Assembly: GCA_020226215.1 (NCBI GenBank)
Contig: CM035236.1
Location: forward strand, 8,623,001 to 8,687,000
Length of the DNA: 64,000 nucleotides
Origin: Sindora glabra
Lineage: Eukaryota; Streptophyta; Magnoliopsida; Fabales; Fabaceae
Direction of reading: 5' to 3'
This document shows positions 1-13,358 of this stretch, one piece after another (position 1 is the first letter of the stretch; every line of letters begins with the position of its first letter). The notes below the pieces were generated by a model that saw nothing but the letters and a program-made list of their open reading frames with translations, searched no databases and was not told the origin of the DNA. Made by a program: the position numbers and the translations under genes.

Positions 1-1645
1 CAAACCGATTTCACTTGTTAAAAATATATGGTGCCAAATTGGCTCAAGTTGAGTACAAGAGTAGGGTGTACAGCAATCAATTATTATACTGGTTATTTTC
101 TGTCAAGACTCAACCACAAAAAAATCCTAAATCAGTTAATAAACAGATGACATTCAGCCAAATTATTAACATTGGGCATGCCAAACACCTTTGCTGCCAA
201 GTGAAATTCTGAGAATAAAGAAAACACTGCAAAATAACAAACAGATATGACTCTGTGAAGTAGACCCGTCATATGAACCAAAATTATTGTATTGCAAACA
301 GGACCATAGCTGTCACTTAGAAATTGCTCTCATCTCACGCTGTGGACTCTAGCAAGTAGAGCAAGTCATCATAACAAGGACATCATGCAGCTACCTGCAA
401 CATACTGCGAAAGCCATGACCAACTTAAACCAAAAGTCCAAAAACAGGAAAAACAGGACCACAAGAGGAACAAAGTCTCTCACCCCCCAAAATCAAAAGT
501 TTAACCATTTATGGGCTGTCATTTTCAAAATTATCCTGGGGTGACCAGTCTACACCATACCCTTTGATCTTTTCGGGCACTGAATGAATGGTCTCTCTCT
601 ATTCAGTACTCCAGAGAACCCATTTTCCCTTGTCCCGTTTGCTATCTTCATTGTCAACACTTCTCAACATCACATTTCAACAAACATATTGTTTATACAA
701 GACTAAACGTCTCTACGATAAAGTTCAGGCTGAACTCATTCTTCAATGAGAAAGGCCAAAAATAATAATAATAAGTTCTCTCAATCACCTGCCACCTATA
801 TTTTTTAACTCAAATTACCTAACTTGATGGGATTTCAACATTCTTCTATAATAATGCAGAATGTGATCTATCTGACCGTAAGACTGACTGTTAACATTCT
901 TGTACTCCTAAAATGCAATTTTATCTCAACAGACGTCAATTTGCTGAGCTGAAATAAATTAAAACCTGACAAACACCTCCGAACCTTGTTTTGAGAATAC
1001 ATGATTGATATTTCAACAGAGCCCCACAAGAACAAATGGTCCAAGAATTACAGTTCTGCTTTTAATTCTCGAGTAAAGCACAAGAAATATTCATATCCAG
1101 CACAAAGACAAAAATAGGGTCAGATCGGAGAAACTGCGATCTCTCCCAGAGACAAAAGATAATGTTACTTAGGAATACTGTTCCACCCCCATGAGGCTGA
1201 CTTTTCTCCCAGAGAGAAAGCAAAGATTATTGTTGTCGGATTTGGTTTGAGCCAGCACAATAGTCCCACTTGTTTACTGTAACACTCAAATCTCATTTTG
1301 CAATCCGAAGTTTATATTCCACACAAGCCAAAGAAACTGATATATAGCAATGGTAAAGGTATTTGCTGAAAAGTTGAAATGAGCAAAATGACTGGAAATT
1401 ACACATACACAGTAAAGATAAACTCATGGGCAGAATTACATGTCTTTCCACTCTTGGATCCCCATTCCACGTCAAACTCACATAAGAAAGTCGAGAATTG
1501 TGATTTTAGTTCGTGCCCCATTCACTCTCATTCTTTACCAGAAAAGTATAGAACTAAGAACGTGATATAGTCGCATTTCAAAAACATAACTGCCGGATTT
1601 ATGTGAGAAGGCTACCATGTTTGAAGTAGATAATAAGATAAACAA
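1..1645. other. 3' flank of the D-cyclin gene; no gene established
   Basis: No complete gene is visible. Base composition is less AT-rich than the deep intergenic DNA, so part of it may be the 3' UTR of the minus-strand cyclin gene that ends at 1646. On the minus strand around 525-655 one frame stays open except for a single TAG and ends with a stop near 530. It could be a terminal exon of an unknown gene entering from the left, but I could not match it to a family. Confidence 0.4.
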
Positions 1646-3094
1646 TTAACGAGGGCTATTCAGCACATCAATAGACACACGAGTTAGAGAAGGCAGATGC
1701 ATCTGCTGGTCCTGACCTCTGCTTCTCTTGATCGATGGCTCCAACGAAGACGTCACAGCTGATTCCACGGTCCACGAGTCATTTGAGCTATCAGAGCTGA
1801 AATATGCATCGATGACACCATGAGGGCTACTTGGTATGATCAGGCGCTTGCGTTTCAAGTGAAGATTTTGAATGTCTTCATGGCAACCTAATAGTCTGAA
1901 TATGAGTTTGTGGCACTCGTCCACTTGTTCCTAAAAGATTATCACGCAAAATAGTTCAATTCAATTATATGCAAAATCTGAAGCATATTTGTAATTTGCA
2001 AATGAGGAAATGCAGATGATGTTTCTTTTGGCCATCAACTAGGAGTAATGTGAAGACCCAAACCTCACTAATTTTGAGTAAACCCAGAAGCTGACTCCTG
2101 TATTCCATTGCATTAAAAGGCTCCATCTCTCTAATTACATGGATCATTGTAGTAGCAGCCAATGTAGAAGGAAGGTAACTCACAACCCTTGAATCTGGAA
2201 ACGATTGCAACATTATATATACTCGGTATCTTATTAAGAGAGTTCTGATATTGTCAGTAAAGAGAAAGAGCTGTTGCATTCCTTACCCGCAATGACACGG
2301 AGAAGAAAACGCTCGCACTGCCAGAGGAGCTCCCAGTGCAAGTGGCTCTTCAAACCAAGCCTTCTGACTATGTGATCAAAGAAGGATATTGGGGTCACTG
2401 GATTCATCCTCCATTTAAGAATTGACAGCACTAGAAGCTCCATTCTCTGTATGGTCTTTGCTTCAAAAATGTACTTGGATTCCTCCACCTTATAAAGAAA
2501 ACTCAAGCGTTTAATCATTATGGGAAGCATAAGAAACAAACAATACAGTCATATCTACAAACACCTAAGACTCCATCTCAATGTAAAACGTACTTGCAGG
2601 TCTAAAAGAAATGGCACTTGGGTCTCCTCCATCTTGGCAGCAAGAGATAAACAGGCAACTGCAGTGAGCTGTGTCATCCATGGCTTATCCCTCTGAAACC
2701 TTGGGCTTACAATGAATCTATCAAAGTAGTTCACAGCGAGAACAGTAGTCAGAGCAAAGAAACCAAAATGCGCCGAGACTTTAGAAATCCAACGAACCGC
2801 TTCCTCGTGCGCAGCCTCTAAAAACCCATCTTTAGTCAGATTACTGAAACAGAAGTCGGTCTCTTTCTCTTTCGAGATAAGAGACACAAGTTCATCGTCT
2901 TCCCAAAACAAGTCATGGTCTAGCAAAATCAAAGGTAAAGATGAAGGCTTTTTCACAGCTGAATCATAGTTAGCACATTCTCTTTCAACTCCATTCTCAC
3001 CGTAATCTTCCTCAAAGCTTTCTTCCTCGCAGAACAGAGCGTCAAAAGCAAAAGCAGAGTTCTGAACATCCAGCGTTTCCTCTCCGAGAGCCAT
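1646..3094 (-). CDS. CYCD3: D3-type cyclin (CYCD3), four exons, 372 aa
   Basis: G1 cyclin that partners CDKA, phosphorylates retinoblastoma-related protein and drives G1/S entry in the nucleus. Exons on the minus strand are 3094-2594, 2488-2287, 2194-2064 and 1930-1646. All junctions are GT-AG and the joined frame is 1119 nt, which fits the usual CYCD3 length. The retinoblastoma-binding LxCxE motif is LFCEE at residues 20-24. The N-terminal cyclin box lies in exon 1 and early exon 2, with WISKVSAHFGF, NYFDRF and LAAKMEETQVP. The C-terminal cyclin fold follows in exons 2-3, with WRMNPVTPISFFDHI and YLPSTLAAT. The start is the ATG at 3094 in strong context (A at -3, G at +4); the frame is open a little further upstream but has no ATG there. 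The family call is firm. Which paralogue it is (D3;1, D3;2 or D3;3) rests on the neighbouring F-box gene, which suggests D3;2. Confidence 0.95.
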
Positions 3095-3126
3095 CTTCCA
3101 CAAAGAAGATGTGAACTCCTCTTCAT
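2953..3126 (-). CDS. Upstream ORF overlapping the CYCD3 start codon
   Basis: A 57-codon frame opens with ATG at 3126-3124, has A at -3, and runs out of frame through the cyclin ATG at 3094 to a TGA at 2955-2953. A second, 10-codon uORF (3158-3126) ends with its TAA sharing bases with this ATG, so reinitiation between them is conceivable. Whether they are in the mRNA depends on the transcription start, which I cannot fix from sequence. If they are, they would be expected to reduce cyclin translation. The peptide itself looks unremarkable. Confidence 0.4.
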   Translation of the reverse strand: MKRSSHLLCGRWLSERKRWMFRTLLLLLTLCSARKKALRKITVRMELKENVLTMIQL

Positions 3127-3379
3127 TATACCTTGAAGAGATCCAGAGCCATTTTCATCCTAAACGTGTATTTTCTCTCCCCCAGTGTCCAGAGAGAGTG
3201 AGAGAGAGCCAAATGAAGCAAGCAAGCAAAGGGTTTTATCTGAGAAGCTCTTCACGCCTGTCCTTTTTTACTCCATTTTTGTTTTTTCTTTTTCTTCCTC
3301 TCTTGCTCTCTGTTTTGTCCCTCCTCTATTCTAACAATTTTCCATGTTTAAGTTAAATTGAAAACGTCATTTCTGGCCG

Positions 3380-3387
3380 TTTGGCGC
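3380..3387 (+). promoter_or_regulatory. Candidate E2F-binding site upstream of CYCD3
   Basis: TTTGGCGC fits the E2F consensus TTTSSCGC. It lies about 290 bp upstream of the cyclin ATG, in a GC-richer patch next to the CT-rich leader. E2F sites are common in cell-cycle promoters. Function is inferred from position and consensus only. Confidence 0.45.
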
Positions 3388-3399
3388 GCAGAACAGCAC

Positions 3400-6300
3400 G
3401 CTTTCCGAGCCCTGGCAAGCAAAATGGCCCCTTTATTTAGAAACAAATTTAATGAGAGAGTACTGTATTTGTATTGCTTCCGTATATAAAAATTAAGGAA
3501 AAATGTGTAGTGTCAATATTTTATCAAATTTAATTATTAGTACATAATTATATATCATGTCTTAAAAATTATTAATTCAATATATAATTAAATTTGTTGA
3601 TGTACGATCATAAATTCCAAAAAAATTAATGGAAAATTGAATAAGTACAAAACCAATATTACGTATCCGTACCGTATCTGGTACCTGAGAGTAGATCACT
3701 TACGACAGCGTATCGCACATCCTACGTTTATCGGATTATCGTCGTTTGCGTTTTGCTTCGACCTCGCAGCGTCTGCCACCACGCTCCGATCTTTACATGT
3801 CCATAGCTCAAGGATCAGAATTTTAAACGTTCTGAGTTTCTTCGAGGTTTGAAAAAGAGGTGGAGGGCGAAGTTTGATCGCGAGGTGGACTGTACGCGCC
3901 GACGAAAGTTCTTGGGAATGTGTTTGGGGAAGACTAAAAGCGTTGACCGTGTCTAGCGGGGATTGTAATCTCAGACCGGAAAAAATGTGGGAGGAGCAAC
4001 GTGTTTTAAATATTATTTAAATTAAATTTTGTAACTGATATTATCACTCACTGGATTATTGTTTTTCTGACAGTGGCGAAACGTGGACCGATAAAAGGTG
4101 GTATCTAGTCAACCGGATTCCTTATACCCCATTATTCTATTACAAAATAATGGTTTTTAGTTTACTTTCGTATGAAAAGTGTTCAGCCTGATTACCTATC
4201 TGTTTGAAAAATGTTGAACAGATATATCAGTTTCTTTCTCGATCTTAACTCGGGTTAAGTAGAATCATAGTACACCGGAAGATATTAAATAAAAAATAAT
4301 ATAATTTTATTAATTATTAATGTGAGGGCTGTAATGCTTAGTGACGATATATTTATAATTAAAAATACAGTCTTGTAAGATTTTATGGAAAAACTTCTCT
4401 TTTAAATATTATTTGGTATTTTTTTAAAAATTTATATTTTTATATTTAATATTTATTTTTTAACTTTTACATATATATATATATATATATATATATTGAA
4501 TGATTTAATTATTCTTATTAAAAAAAAAAAGAAATATGTAGTCCGGAATGGAAAGCAAAAGAACTGGAAAGCACGTTCTACGGAGCAAAATTTCTTAAGC
4601 TGGGAAAGTGGTTCGCGAGGTGTGACTTTCTGAAGGAAGCATCATACATCTGATATTAGTTCAAAGTCAGGGATCTTAGAATAGCTTTTAATTAATTGAA
4701 TCTACGAGGAAAGTTAAAGGTGGTAATTAAGGATCCCCTTTCACCTTTGGAGTCAATAAGCATGCTATTTTTTAAAGTCATTTTTTAGAATCAAGATGAG
4801 AGAATTAACCAGTAAACTTTTTCATGTATAATGTACTTCGATAGTTAACCAGAAATTAACATTTTTAAATACCATTACCTAATTAGTTTATATAGTGCTT
4901 TTAACATTAAATAATTGTGAAATTGGAAGGAAAAAAGCCATGAAAGTGATAGTTCACTCCATTGAAAGCTGATTTTTTTTTATAATAATAAAAGTGAAAA
5001 ATTGTTTAATACATACATAATTATATATTTAAATTTAACTTATAAAAAATTAAAATAATACTAAATGTTATTCTACCACTAATAATTATTGATGAAGTTG
5101 GTAGTGATTTGTGAAAGATTCTTGATATATTATTTTGCCAAAAGTGTACTATGATCACCTCTTTCCGATAAAAATACAAGAAAGGTCTAAGAAATGTGAA
5201 ATCTACACTTCCGTAGATCTTGTGTAAATTGGACCAACGGGTCCTGTGTTTTTGTGTTCATCTCATCCTAAAAAAATGAGTGTTTTTGTAGAATTTCTCT
5301 CCTCAAGTGTTTGACCACCTCTTTCATCATTGCATCCATAACAATGATTTAATCATTACAGAAAGAAGAAAAGGCAAAGTAATTAGTTATGAAATGACAG
5401 CTGTAGGTTGAATAGAATGTGGCTGGGAAAACGGTGCTTCTCAGTTCAGAGCCATCTTCTTTTGCTCCCCCTGAGCATCCCTTACCATTCCCTAATCGGC
5501 AATTAGATTATGGGTACCCCACGGACAAAAAATCCCACTAACATTGCTGCAATTGCAAACACTATTTCACGTACAAAATGCCAAACTAAGAAGGAATGTC
5601 AAAGAAAAAAGACCACAAGGAGATGGTCCATTTGGTGCAGAGGGAGAGAGAGGTGAAATTGGGACAGCTCATAGGCCAGCAGCATCAGCGGTCAGTAATT
5701 TTCAAGTGTTGTTGGAAACGTGAGAAAACACAGTGAGCAAAAGGAAAACAAAAGGGAGCGCATCGAAACCACAACTACATATTTTTCCAATTTCCAGCCA
5801 TCCTCTCTCTGTTTTCTTTATCATTATTGCTCCCGTCTTGTCTGCGAGGAGCATACGCCGTACGTTTTCTTTTATGTCTCCCTATATTTCCATCCTACGA
5901 GTGGAGAAATCCTTCCACGTTTTTAACACATTTTCTTGATTATTATTCGATTAAAAATTAAGAAAAAATTGCACATTAATATACCACCAAATATACCGCA
6001 CAGTAAGTTGATTAGATTTTACAGCGCGTGATGGTATACCAATTTTTAATATTATGATGTAATGATATATCATTACATAAATAGTATATCTTAATTTTTT
6101 CTTTAAAAATTATTATTAATTTTATTTTTTAATTTAATAAATATGAGAATTTACATAAATTTTGATGAATACTTGTATTAGATAAAGCTAAATCTCATTT
6201 TGTACTTGGATTAATCAACTTGATTTAAGATTCGTAAAGTAGCCTAACACTGCTATGAGTAACCAGATTGAATGGTATCACTTGAATAATATCAAAGGCA

Positions 6301-8200
6301 ATTATTATAGTTAGAAAATAATTACTATTTATAAGCTATTTACTCCTTCTTAAAAAATTGAATTGCCTCCACAGATATTAAAATATAACTATTTTATCTT
6401 AAATAAGATCTATTCTATAAATACTAGTTATATAATTCAAATATACTCTTTAACTACTATTTTTTATTCTTTGTTCTCACTTACATTGACTTAAATTTTA
6501 AAAAGGACAAAATAACAGACTTTTCTATCATTTTAGTTTACTTGCAAATGGTAAATGAAATTTATCGAAAATTTTTATCCTATTCTCTTTTATACAATCA
6601 CTTGTTTGATAAGAGAAAACTAACAAGTTCAACTTTTTTTTATAGATTTTAGAAGATATTAGTGATAGAGAATTATTATTTTTTAATAATTTTGTGGGAT
6701 TCATATATATGTAATATGTGTTAAAACAACAAATGATTTTCTATCATTGGATAGAAGTAAGTAACCGGAAGATAAGAATTTCTGGGAATTAAATAATACA
6801 ATACCTTCTTAACTCCTCTACCTTACTCCCCCCCTAAACGCTACCAACTATGTACAGTTCTCTGTGTTGTATTTAATTTGTAGCCAGCAAGAACACCTCC
6901 TTGTAAAAACTTTGGAATGTCGCTACCATTTCGTACGTTGTTCTTTGTTTCTAAAGGCGATAGGTATAAGTCTTTAGTTGTGGTAGATGCAAATTATGCC
7001 TACAATAATGAAGTTTGTTACGATTTATATGAATAGAAACCTATGATTGATTGTGAGATATATGCCTTGTCAATTTGCTTTGCTGGTTTGTACGTACATA
7101 TTATGTAATGTGCTTGCTTCTTCTTACCACATTTCGATTTGCTCCAAGTTTTGTAAGTAGCTCAAAAAAACCAACTTGGGAGTAAAAGATCCATGTGGTT
7201 GTTCCATAACTTGCCTCAAATAGTTCAATTATTCGTCTCCACACCCCAACACTATCATCATAGCAAATCATTGTCCTTATGGTTTTCTTGCATAGATCAA
7301 ATGAGTCCCTTGCCATATTATATAATTACCGATGTATTATGTACATTGTTAATGTCACACTATATTTTGGTAATTAGTCAATCTGGAGAACCTAAAATCT
7401 CATAGATTTCTGAAGAGTTACCTTGCGTAACAATAATTTTATTTATTCTATAATACATAACATTTAATTATGAGTGATGATTTATCAACTTTTTCTATTT
7501 GTAAATCCTCATTGGTTAAGTTAATTTGTTTATTTCTTTTCCCAATTTTTTTGTGTTGTTTTTTCAGTGGTTAAAGATAATGGATAAGTAAAGCTAGACA
7601 ACCAAATATTGGCCTCCATGAAAAGTGCTTTAGATTCTGAATATGGCTAAATCAACTTTTACTAAGGAGGCCAGAGAGATTCTAACGCGGTAAAGAAAGG
7701 ATTTTTATTTCACTAAAACAGAGATAGACTCAAAATATGAGATTATACCATTTTTTATCTTCTAAATTTATATTTGTACATTGCAGAAAATATTCGTTTA
7801 TTTATGTTGTAAGAAAATTTTATGATACAATAATGCATTAATACATTCATAAATTTGATAATTAATATATTATCATATGATATATTTTAAAAGATTATCT
7901 ATTTAATATGTTATCAAATTTAATAATTAATATATCATCATATAATATATTTCAATAAATTATTAATCTTATATGCAATCATATCCCATATTATATTGAT
8001 GGCGTACCATTAACTTTTTTTACGTTATAATTAGATTTTTTTTCATCTCTTTGACAAGAATAAAAATGTTGTGATAAGATTGTTGGTCTGCTTGAGGGAG
8101 GAGGAGGTTCACTGATTCCTCATCCCTGCCATTGTCGCAGAAATGAAAAAGCAAAACAAAGATTAGTTGTTGCTTTGTTTGCGTTAATTAGATAATCATT
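3400..8200. other. AT-rich intergenic DNA with no gene seen
   Basis: Long A/T tracts, an (AT)n microsatellite at about 4470-4496, and short open frames without family features. The 5.4-5.9 kb part is less AT-rich and open in two plus-strand frames, but neither shows recognisable protein sequence. Around 7.8-8.0 kb a motif of the type aatttgataattaatatat recurs in direct orientation. Confidence 0.5.
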
Positions 8201-8325
8201 TCTTTTTCAGAACATAAAGTTAGATACACACAGATGCCACTGTTACACTTTCTTGTCGTTTGCTACGTCCTTTGAGACCAAATTGCGAAGCCCTTTTCTG
8301 TTTCAATTCAAAGAAACCTTATTAA

Positions 8326-8657
8326 TATATAAAAAACCAGAGTCCAGAGGCAAAGAGAAAGACCCTTCTTTGTATAATGATCCACTTATTGTTTTAAAGT
8401 ATTTGATTGTGTTGCACGATAAAGGCTCTGCATTGCCAGCAACACTTTGCTTGGCCTCAACTCAAGAGATCTTGGTAGATTTATATTTTACAGCTTTGCT
8501 TTTTCAATATGAGGGTTCTGTGTTTTTAAATTTTCCACCATCTGCTTTCTTTCTGCACTTTCTTTCACGGCTCAAGCTGCGAGGTGCAGACTGTTTCCCA
8601 GCAAAACCCAACTTTGAATTAAAGAACTGCTCAAGTAAAGGGTCTTGTGGTACATAA
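8326..8657 (+). other. Possible broken small secreted-peptide gene
   Basis: A good TATA box (8326-8334) is followed about 180 bp later by ATG AGG GTT CTG TGT TTT and then an immediate TAA. Skipping one T in the T-run at that point opens a frame that resembles a signal peptide, hydrophobic and ending TAQAA before RC. A third frame stays open to 8657 and ends with several cysteines. This could be a decayed or mis-sequenced small secreted peptide gene, or coincidence. No family was recognised. Confidence 0.2.
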
Positions 8658-9294
8658 CTTTTCTTTGTCAACAGCGTTTCATACTATATTGGGGGGTGGG
8701 TGGTTTTTTCTCTTTCAATAATTTGGTTATATTACCAACAACTGGTTGGCTGGTTGGATAATAATAAATTGAGTTTCATATGGATAGATAAAACCAATAA
8801 AACAGTTGATCTGAATAGTTGGGAATTTAATTACTTTAAATAAAATTTTAAATTCAAAACTTGTAAATAAAAAAATTACAAATGAGAGAATTTTACCAGA
8901 TCCAATCTAACTTAATTTCGGATTAATCGAATCTTAGTGTGGCTATAGAATATAAAAAATTTTCGAACAAAAAATTGATTAATAGACAAAGGAGTTTAAA
9001 TTTAATTCTTAAAATTGCCTTTGGAAAAAAAAATATTGTCTATTACTTTCCTCCAAAATAGGATTTACTTTATTCCAGATTAAAAAAAGTAGGGAGACAC
9101 CGAAATGTAAATAGAAAGTCTTTGATTATGTTGTATGTATCCATACAAACATATGACGCATTAGTTTCAATGGTCACACGCTATTTTTTGTATCCTATTG
9201 CATGATGAAGTTGCAGGTTTAAATTACTATAGTAACATTTTTCAAATGCTCTCTTATAATTTTAGTGCCAAGAAATAATTTAATACAATATTTA

Positions 9295-9649
9295 TTTGAA
9301 GTTTTAAATTTTGAAGTACTATAACAAGTTTGAAAATTAATATATCAAAATTGTTTGATTATAATTATTCTTTTCTAACGGATGTAATCAAATTATTACT
9401 CTCTATCTCTTTTTGTTTGTCACCTTAAATTATTTTATAAAAATTAAGAATGTTATTTTATCATTGTCTGATTATATTTATTTTTATTGTACTTTCCAAT
9501 ACCACTTATTGGAAAAAATAAGATTAGAGTAATATAGTATTACTTTGAAGTTTTAAAATTTGAAGTAGCATAACAGGCTTAAAAAATATTATATCAAAAT
9601 TATTTAATTATAATCATTCTATTTTAACATATACAATCAAATTATTACT
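9295..9649. repeat. Direct repeat pair, about 106 bp each
   Basis: Copies at about 9295-9400 and 9544-9649 share tttgaagtttta near the start and caaattattact at the end, and differ by scattered substitutions. The start-to-start distance is 249 bp. A weakly similar sequence in the opposite orientation occurs around 15.43-15.59 kb. Probably remnants of a transposable element, for example its terminal or subterminal repeats. Confidence 0.5.
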
Positions 9650-9659
9650 TAGGTAATAA

Positions 9660-12600
9660 TTTACACTCAAGTAAATCTTGCTTTTTTATTGGTTATGAGT
9701 TTAATTATTCTTGATGCCAGGACAATAAATAGTAAACTCCTTTCGATAAAGGTACTTTCAATAATCGAATTATGTATTTTTTATTGGGTCTGAAGCGTTG
9801 AAAATAATAAACAAATTTTGTTAAAAATAAAAAACTAATGCACTTATCAAAAAATGTATGAAGTAGCACTGAATTTTTAATATTAAAATTTTTTTCTCAT
9901 AATTAGTATATTTTACACTAAATCAACACTTTATTAATGGTAAGGTATATAATGTAAATATTGAAATCATACAAAATACTCTTATTTTATTTGTTTACAA
10001 ATCTCTTTATTGACAAACACATTGTATAATTTAATCTAAACTCATTCATTAATTCCTTTGGATTTTATTCGTATATAATTTTGTGATACTCAAATTATGC
10101 AAAGTTTGTTAATTTAAAATAATTTTAGGACAGATTCTAATCATAATTAATCATGCCTAATTGATTCTAAAAATTGATTATAAATGAATATATCTTATAT
10201 TTGGTAAAATGACATTAGAATAAAAAGTTATTACTCATAACTTCTCATTTTCTAAAGACAAAATTTTGAAAAAATTTCTGGAAATTAACCTACAAACAAA
10301 TAATTTTAAATAACAAAATCGTTTATATATGGAACTCAAAGTTAATTTTACCATGTCACCATCAAATGACAATCATGATCACAATTGTTGAAAGAAAAAG
10401 GGATAGATGAGTGAATGTAAATACAACTATATCTTTAATATTTGGTTAAAAAACTTACTGTCTAATTAATGATGCCCCTATTTACTAAAAACAATCACAA
10501 GAAACAAAGAATAACAGCTAATGTTTGCGTGAACCTAGCTACAATCGCAAGTCAACCCCTCTCCATACGAGAAAACCATCAATTGTTGCGCCATTTTAGT
10601 TCTGGCTCCCATCTAATCGTCTTAATTTCCTTACTATCTTTAACTTTGGGACGTTAGCATCGAGACAAAGAATAATATACATTATTAAGGCTCTTTTATA
10701 AATATTATTAAATATATTTTTTATTCAATATTTTTTATTAAATTGTTAAATTAAAAAAATAATATAATTAATAATATTTGTAATAGAATAGCATAAAATT
10801 TTCGATACTAAGTATTAAAAATTTTTCCAAAATAAGACTACTCTTTCGTTTTAGGAAAAGTTTTCAATTCTATATTATCAATTTAGCACTAAGATTACTA
10901 CCTCCATACATTTTTAACAAAAATATTAGTTTTAAACTTTTTTAACATCAAATTTAATTTTTATTTCCTAAATTACATTGAAATATATTTTATAGTTAAT
11001 TTTTATAAAAAATAATGCATTTATCAAAATTTATATAAAAATAATACTGAATTTTTTATGCTAACTTAGCCCTGGAAATTTATCCTATTTCATACGACAG
11101 GGGATATTCTTTTGTGAAATAAGTTTATCGTTAAATTGGATATAGAAATAAAGAGAATAATGTATTAGTGAGTTATGTAAATATTATATCTGTCTTATTT
11201 CTTATATCTACAATAATTCGGATCCACAAAAAAAAAATTCATACATCCTGCACTCAATTTCTCTTGCTCCCATTAAATTCGTGAGCGCTGAATCTTCCTC
11301 AACAAATTTGCAATAGGACCATAGATGGATCAATAAATTTGTGACATGAACCATTGAGTTTAAAATAATATTAGTACCAGAGGAAATTCTGTAAAAACCT
11401 TTATCTCAGACATAATATTTCCCATCACATAAATTATTTATGATATTTAACTCACATGTGAATTAGATGCTGGCTACATCCTTTGATGGAAGACGTGTTT
11501 TTTTTGTGAGAATGCATCAACGAGGAAATAAAAACAATAATATTATTTATTTTAATTTATTTAATACATAAATTGAATCAAATTAAATTCTAGATCTCTA
11601 AATTAAAAACAAAAAATCTTAATTGATGCGTAAGTTTAGGGAAACTCTCTCACTAGAGTGGAACTGAAAATTAGTGAGTTCAATATTTTCACGTTGGAAA
11701 ACATGCATATTAGATGACTTATTAGTGTTCTAATATATCTTCAATTTCATTGTTAGTATCACATAATTTACCATTTTTTAGATGTTATCAACTTCGAGCA
11801 ATGTTAGATATCTGTACACGAATTAAAATCTTCCATCTTCAAATTGATACTAGTTACAAACTTAGACTTAATTTGATTCAACTTATAAATGACTTGGATT
11901 AATATAAAATATTACATTTAAGAAGTAAAATATGATTAATTTGTATACCAAAAAATCAAATTTATGATTAAGCTTTTTTTTATTGAATTTGAAAATAAAC
12001 GGACAATCTTACAATAAAAAAAAAGATTCAAGTTATATAAAGAGTCAAATAGGTTATATAAATTGAATACAAATTAATTTGCATAGACCTTGATTCATAT
12101 TGTACATAAAAAATGAATTAAATTTAATAAAATTCAAGTCTAGTCCATATTTGTATGAATATGAATTAGTTCATTAATTTTAATTGCAAATTCATAGATT
12201 AATTTATATTTGATTGATCCATGTGGATTGATCTATATTACTAGTAAAAAAAAATATACTTAATTTTATATGTTTGAATCCATCAAAATTTATAAATCGA
12301 TCCATATTATCCACGGGTTAAAGTCTGATTTTCAACTCTAAAGGCCCCCAGAATTAGCCTAATACTTTGCAAGTGAAAGGCCAATTCTTCAACTAGGAAA
12401 TAGAAGGCGATGAATGGGAGTATGGAAATATGGCATTTTCAAAGCAACCCATTTTGGCATGTAGGGTTGGCAACAAGGTCATGATTTTACAATACGTTTA
12501 TTCTGCACAAAATATATCTTATAAAAATATAATTATAAATTATTAAGATAATAAAAAATAATTGATATATCTAGTGTTAAATGTAATAAATTTGGTAAAA

Positions 12601-12740
12601 ATTAACTTTTTTATTTAAAGAAAAATTATTTTTTTACTAATATTACTCTATAAATTATTTTTTAAAATATAAAATATAAAGATACATGATACTCTTTTAT
12701 TAATATAAAATAAAATAATTTTTTTACTAAAATTATTTTT
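9660..12740. other. AT-rich intergenic DNA with no gene seen
   Basis: Mostly A/T homopolymer-like sequence with no coding signature. A short less AT-rich patch occurs near 12.35-12.48 kb without a supported frame. Confidence 0.5.
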
Positions 12741-12743
12741 TGA

Positions 12744-12950
12744 AAAAAAAGGGAGCTCGAAGATCTTAATTTGAGCAACATTGTTGATGATCAAGAGTAT
12801 ATTCCTGTTATCAATATTATCCGTAGCTTAATGGCATCAAATGAGTCGCTTAAAAGGCAAATATATGTATCACCACCTAAAAGTGAAGCTCAGAGGGTCT
12901 TAGATTTAATTCTCATTGATGGGGCATACGCCATAGCTAGCTTGATTTGA
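12744..12950 (+). other. Exon-like open stretch, function unknown
   Basis: This 68-codon frame is open from just after a TGA at 12741 to a TGA at 12948. It stands out from the surrounding AT desert by balanced composition and by a protein-like translation that includes YIPVINIIRSLMASNESL. It has no upstream ATG in frame, and it looks like an isolated exon or gene fragment. I could not place it in a family. Confidence 0.25.
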
Positions 12951-13358
12951 GTTCAATAATGGTTAACGGGGTGCCTTATTTTCCCTTTTGGGCAAACACG
13001 GTCTTGGAAGCAAGCTCATCGTGTCTTTTTCAGGCTCCCTTTTGTCCCAATGAGATTTCCATTTCCTTATTTCATATATCATAACAGCTGACCACATGCA
13101 TTTTTGGTACCTTCGTACATACCCTTTTTGTGCCTCTATTTCCCTCCTTTTCTTTTTCAATTAAGATTGCACAAATGCATTTAACACTTCCTTTTCTTTT
13201 TGTTACATTTCTCTCTCTCTCTCACTCTCTCTTTCTTTTCTTTTCTTTTTTTTTCCTCTTTAATCTCTCCATCTTTTTGTTTTTTCTCAATAATTGAACT
13301 CAAAACAGGCCCAAATATTTTTAAGAGGCTAAGTCCAACCCAAAATCAAGAAAACCAG

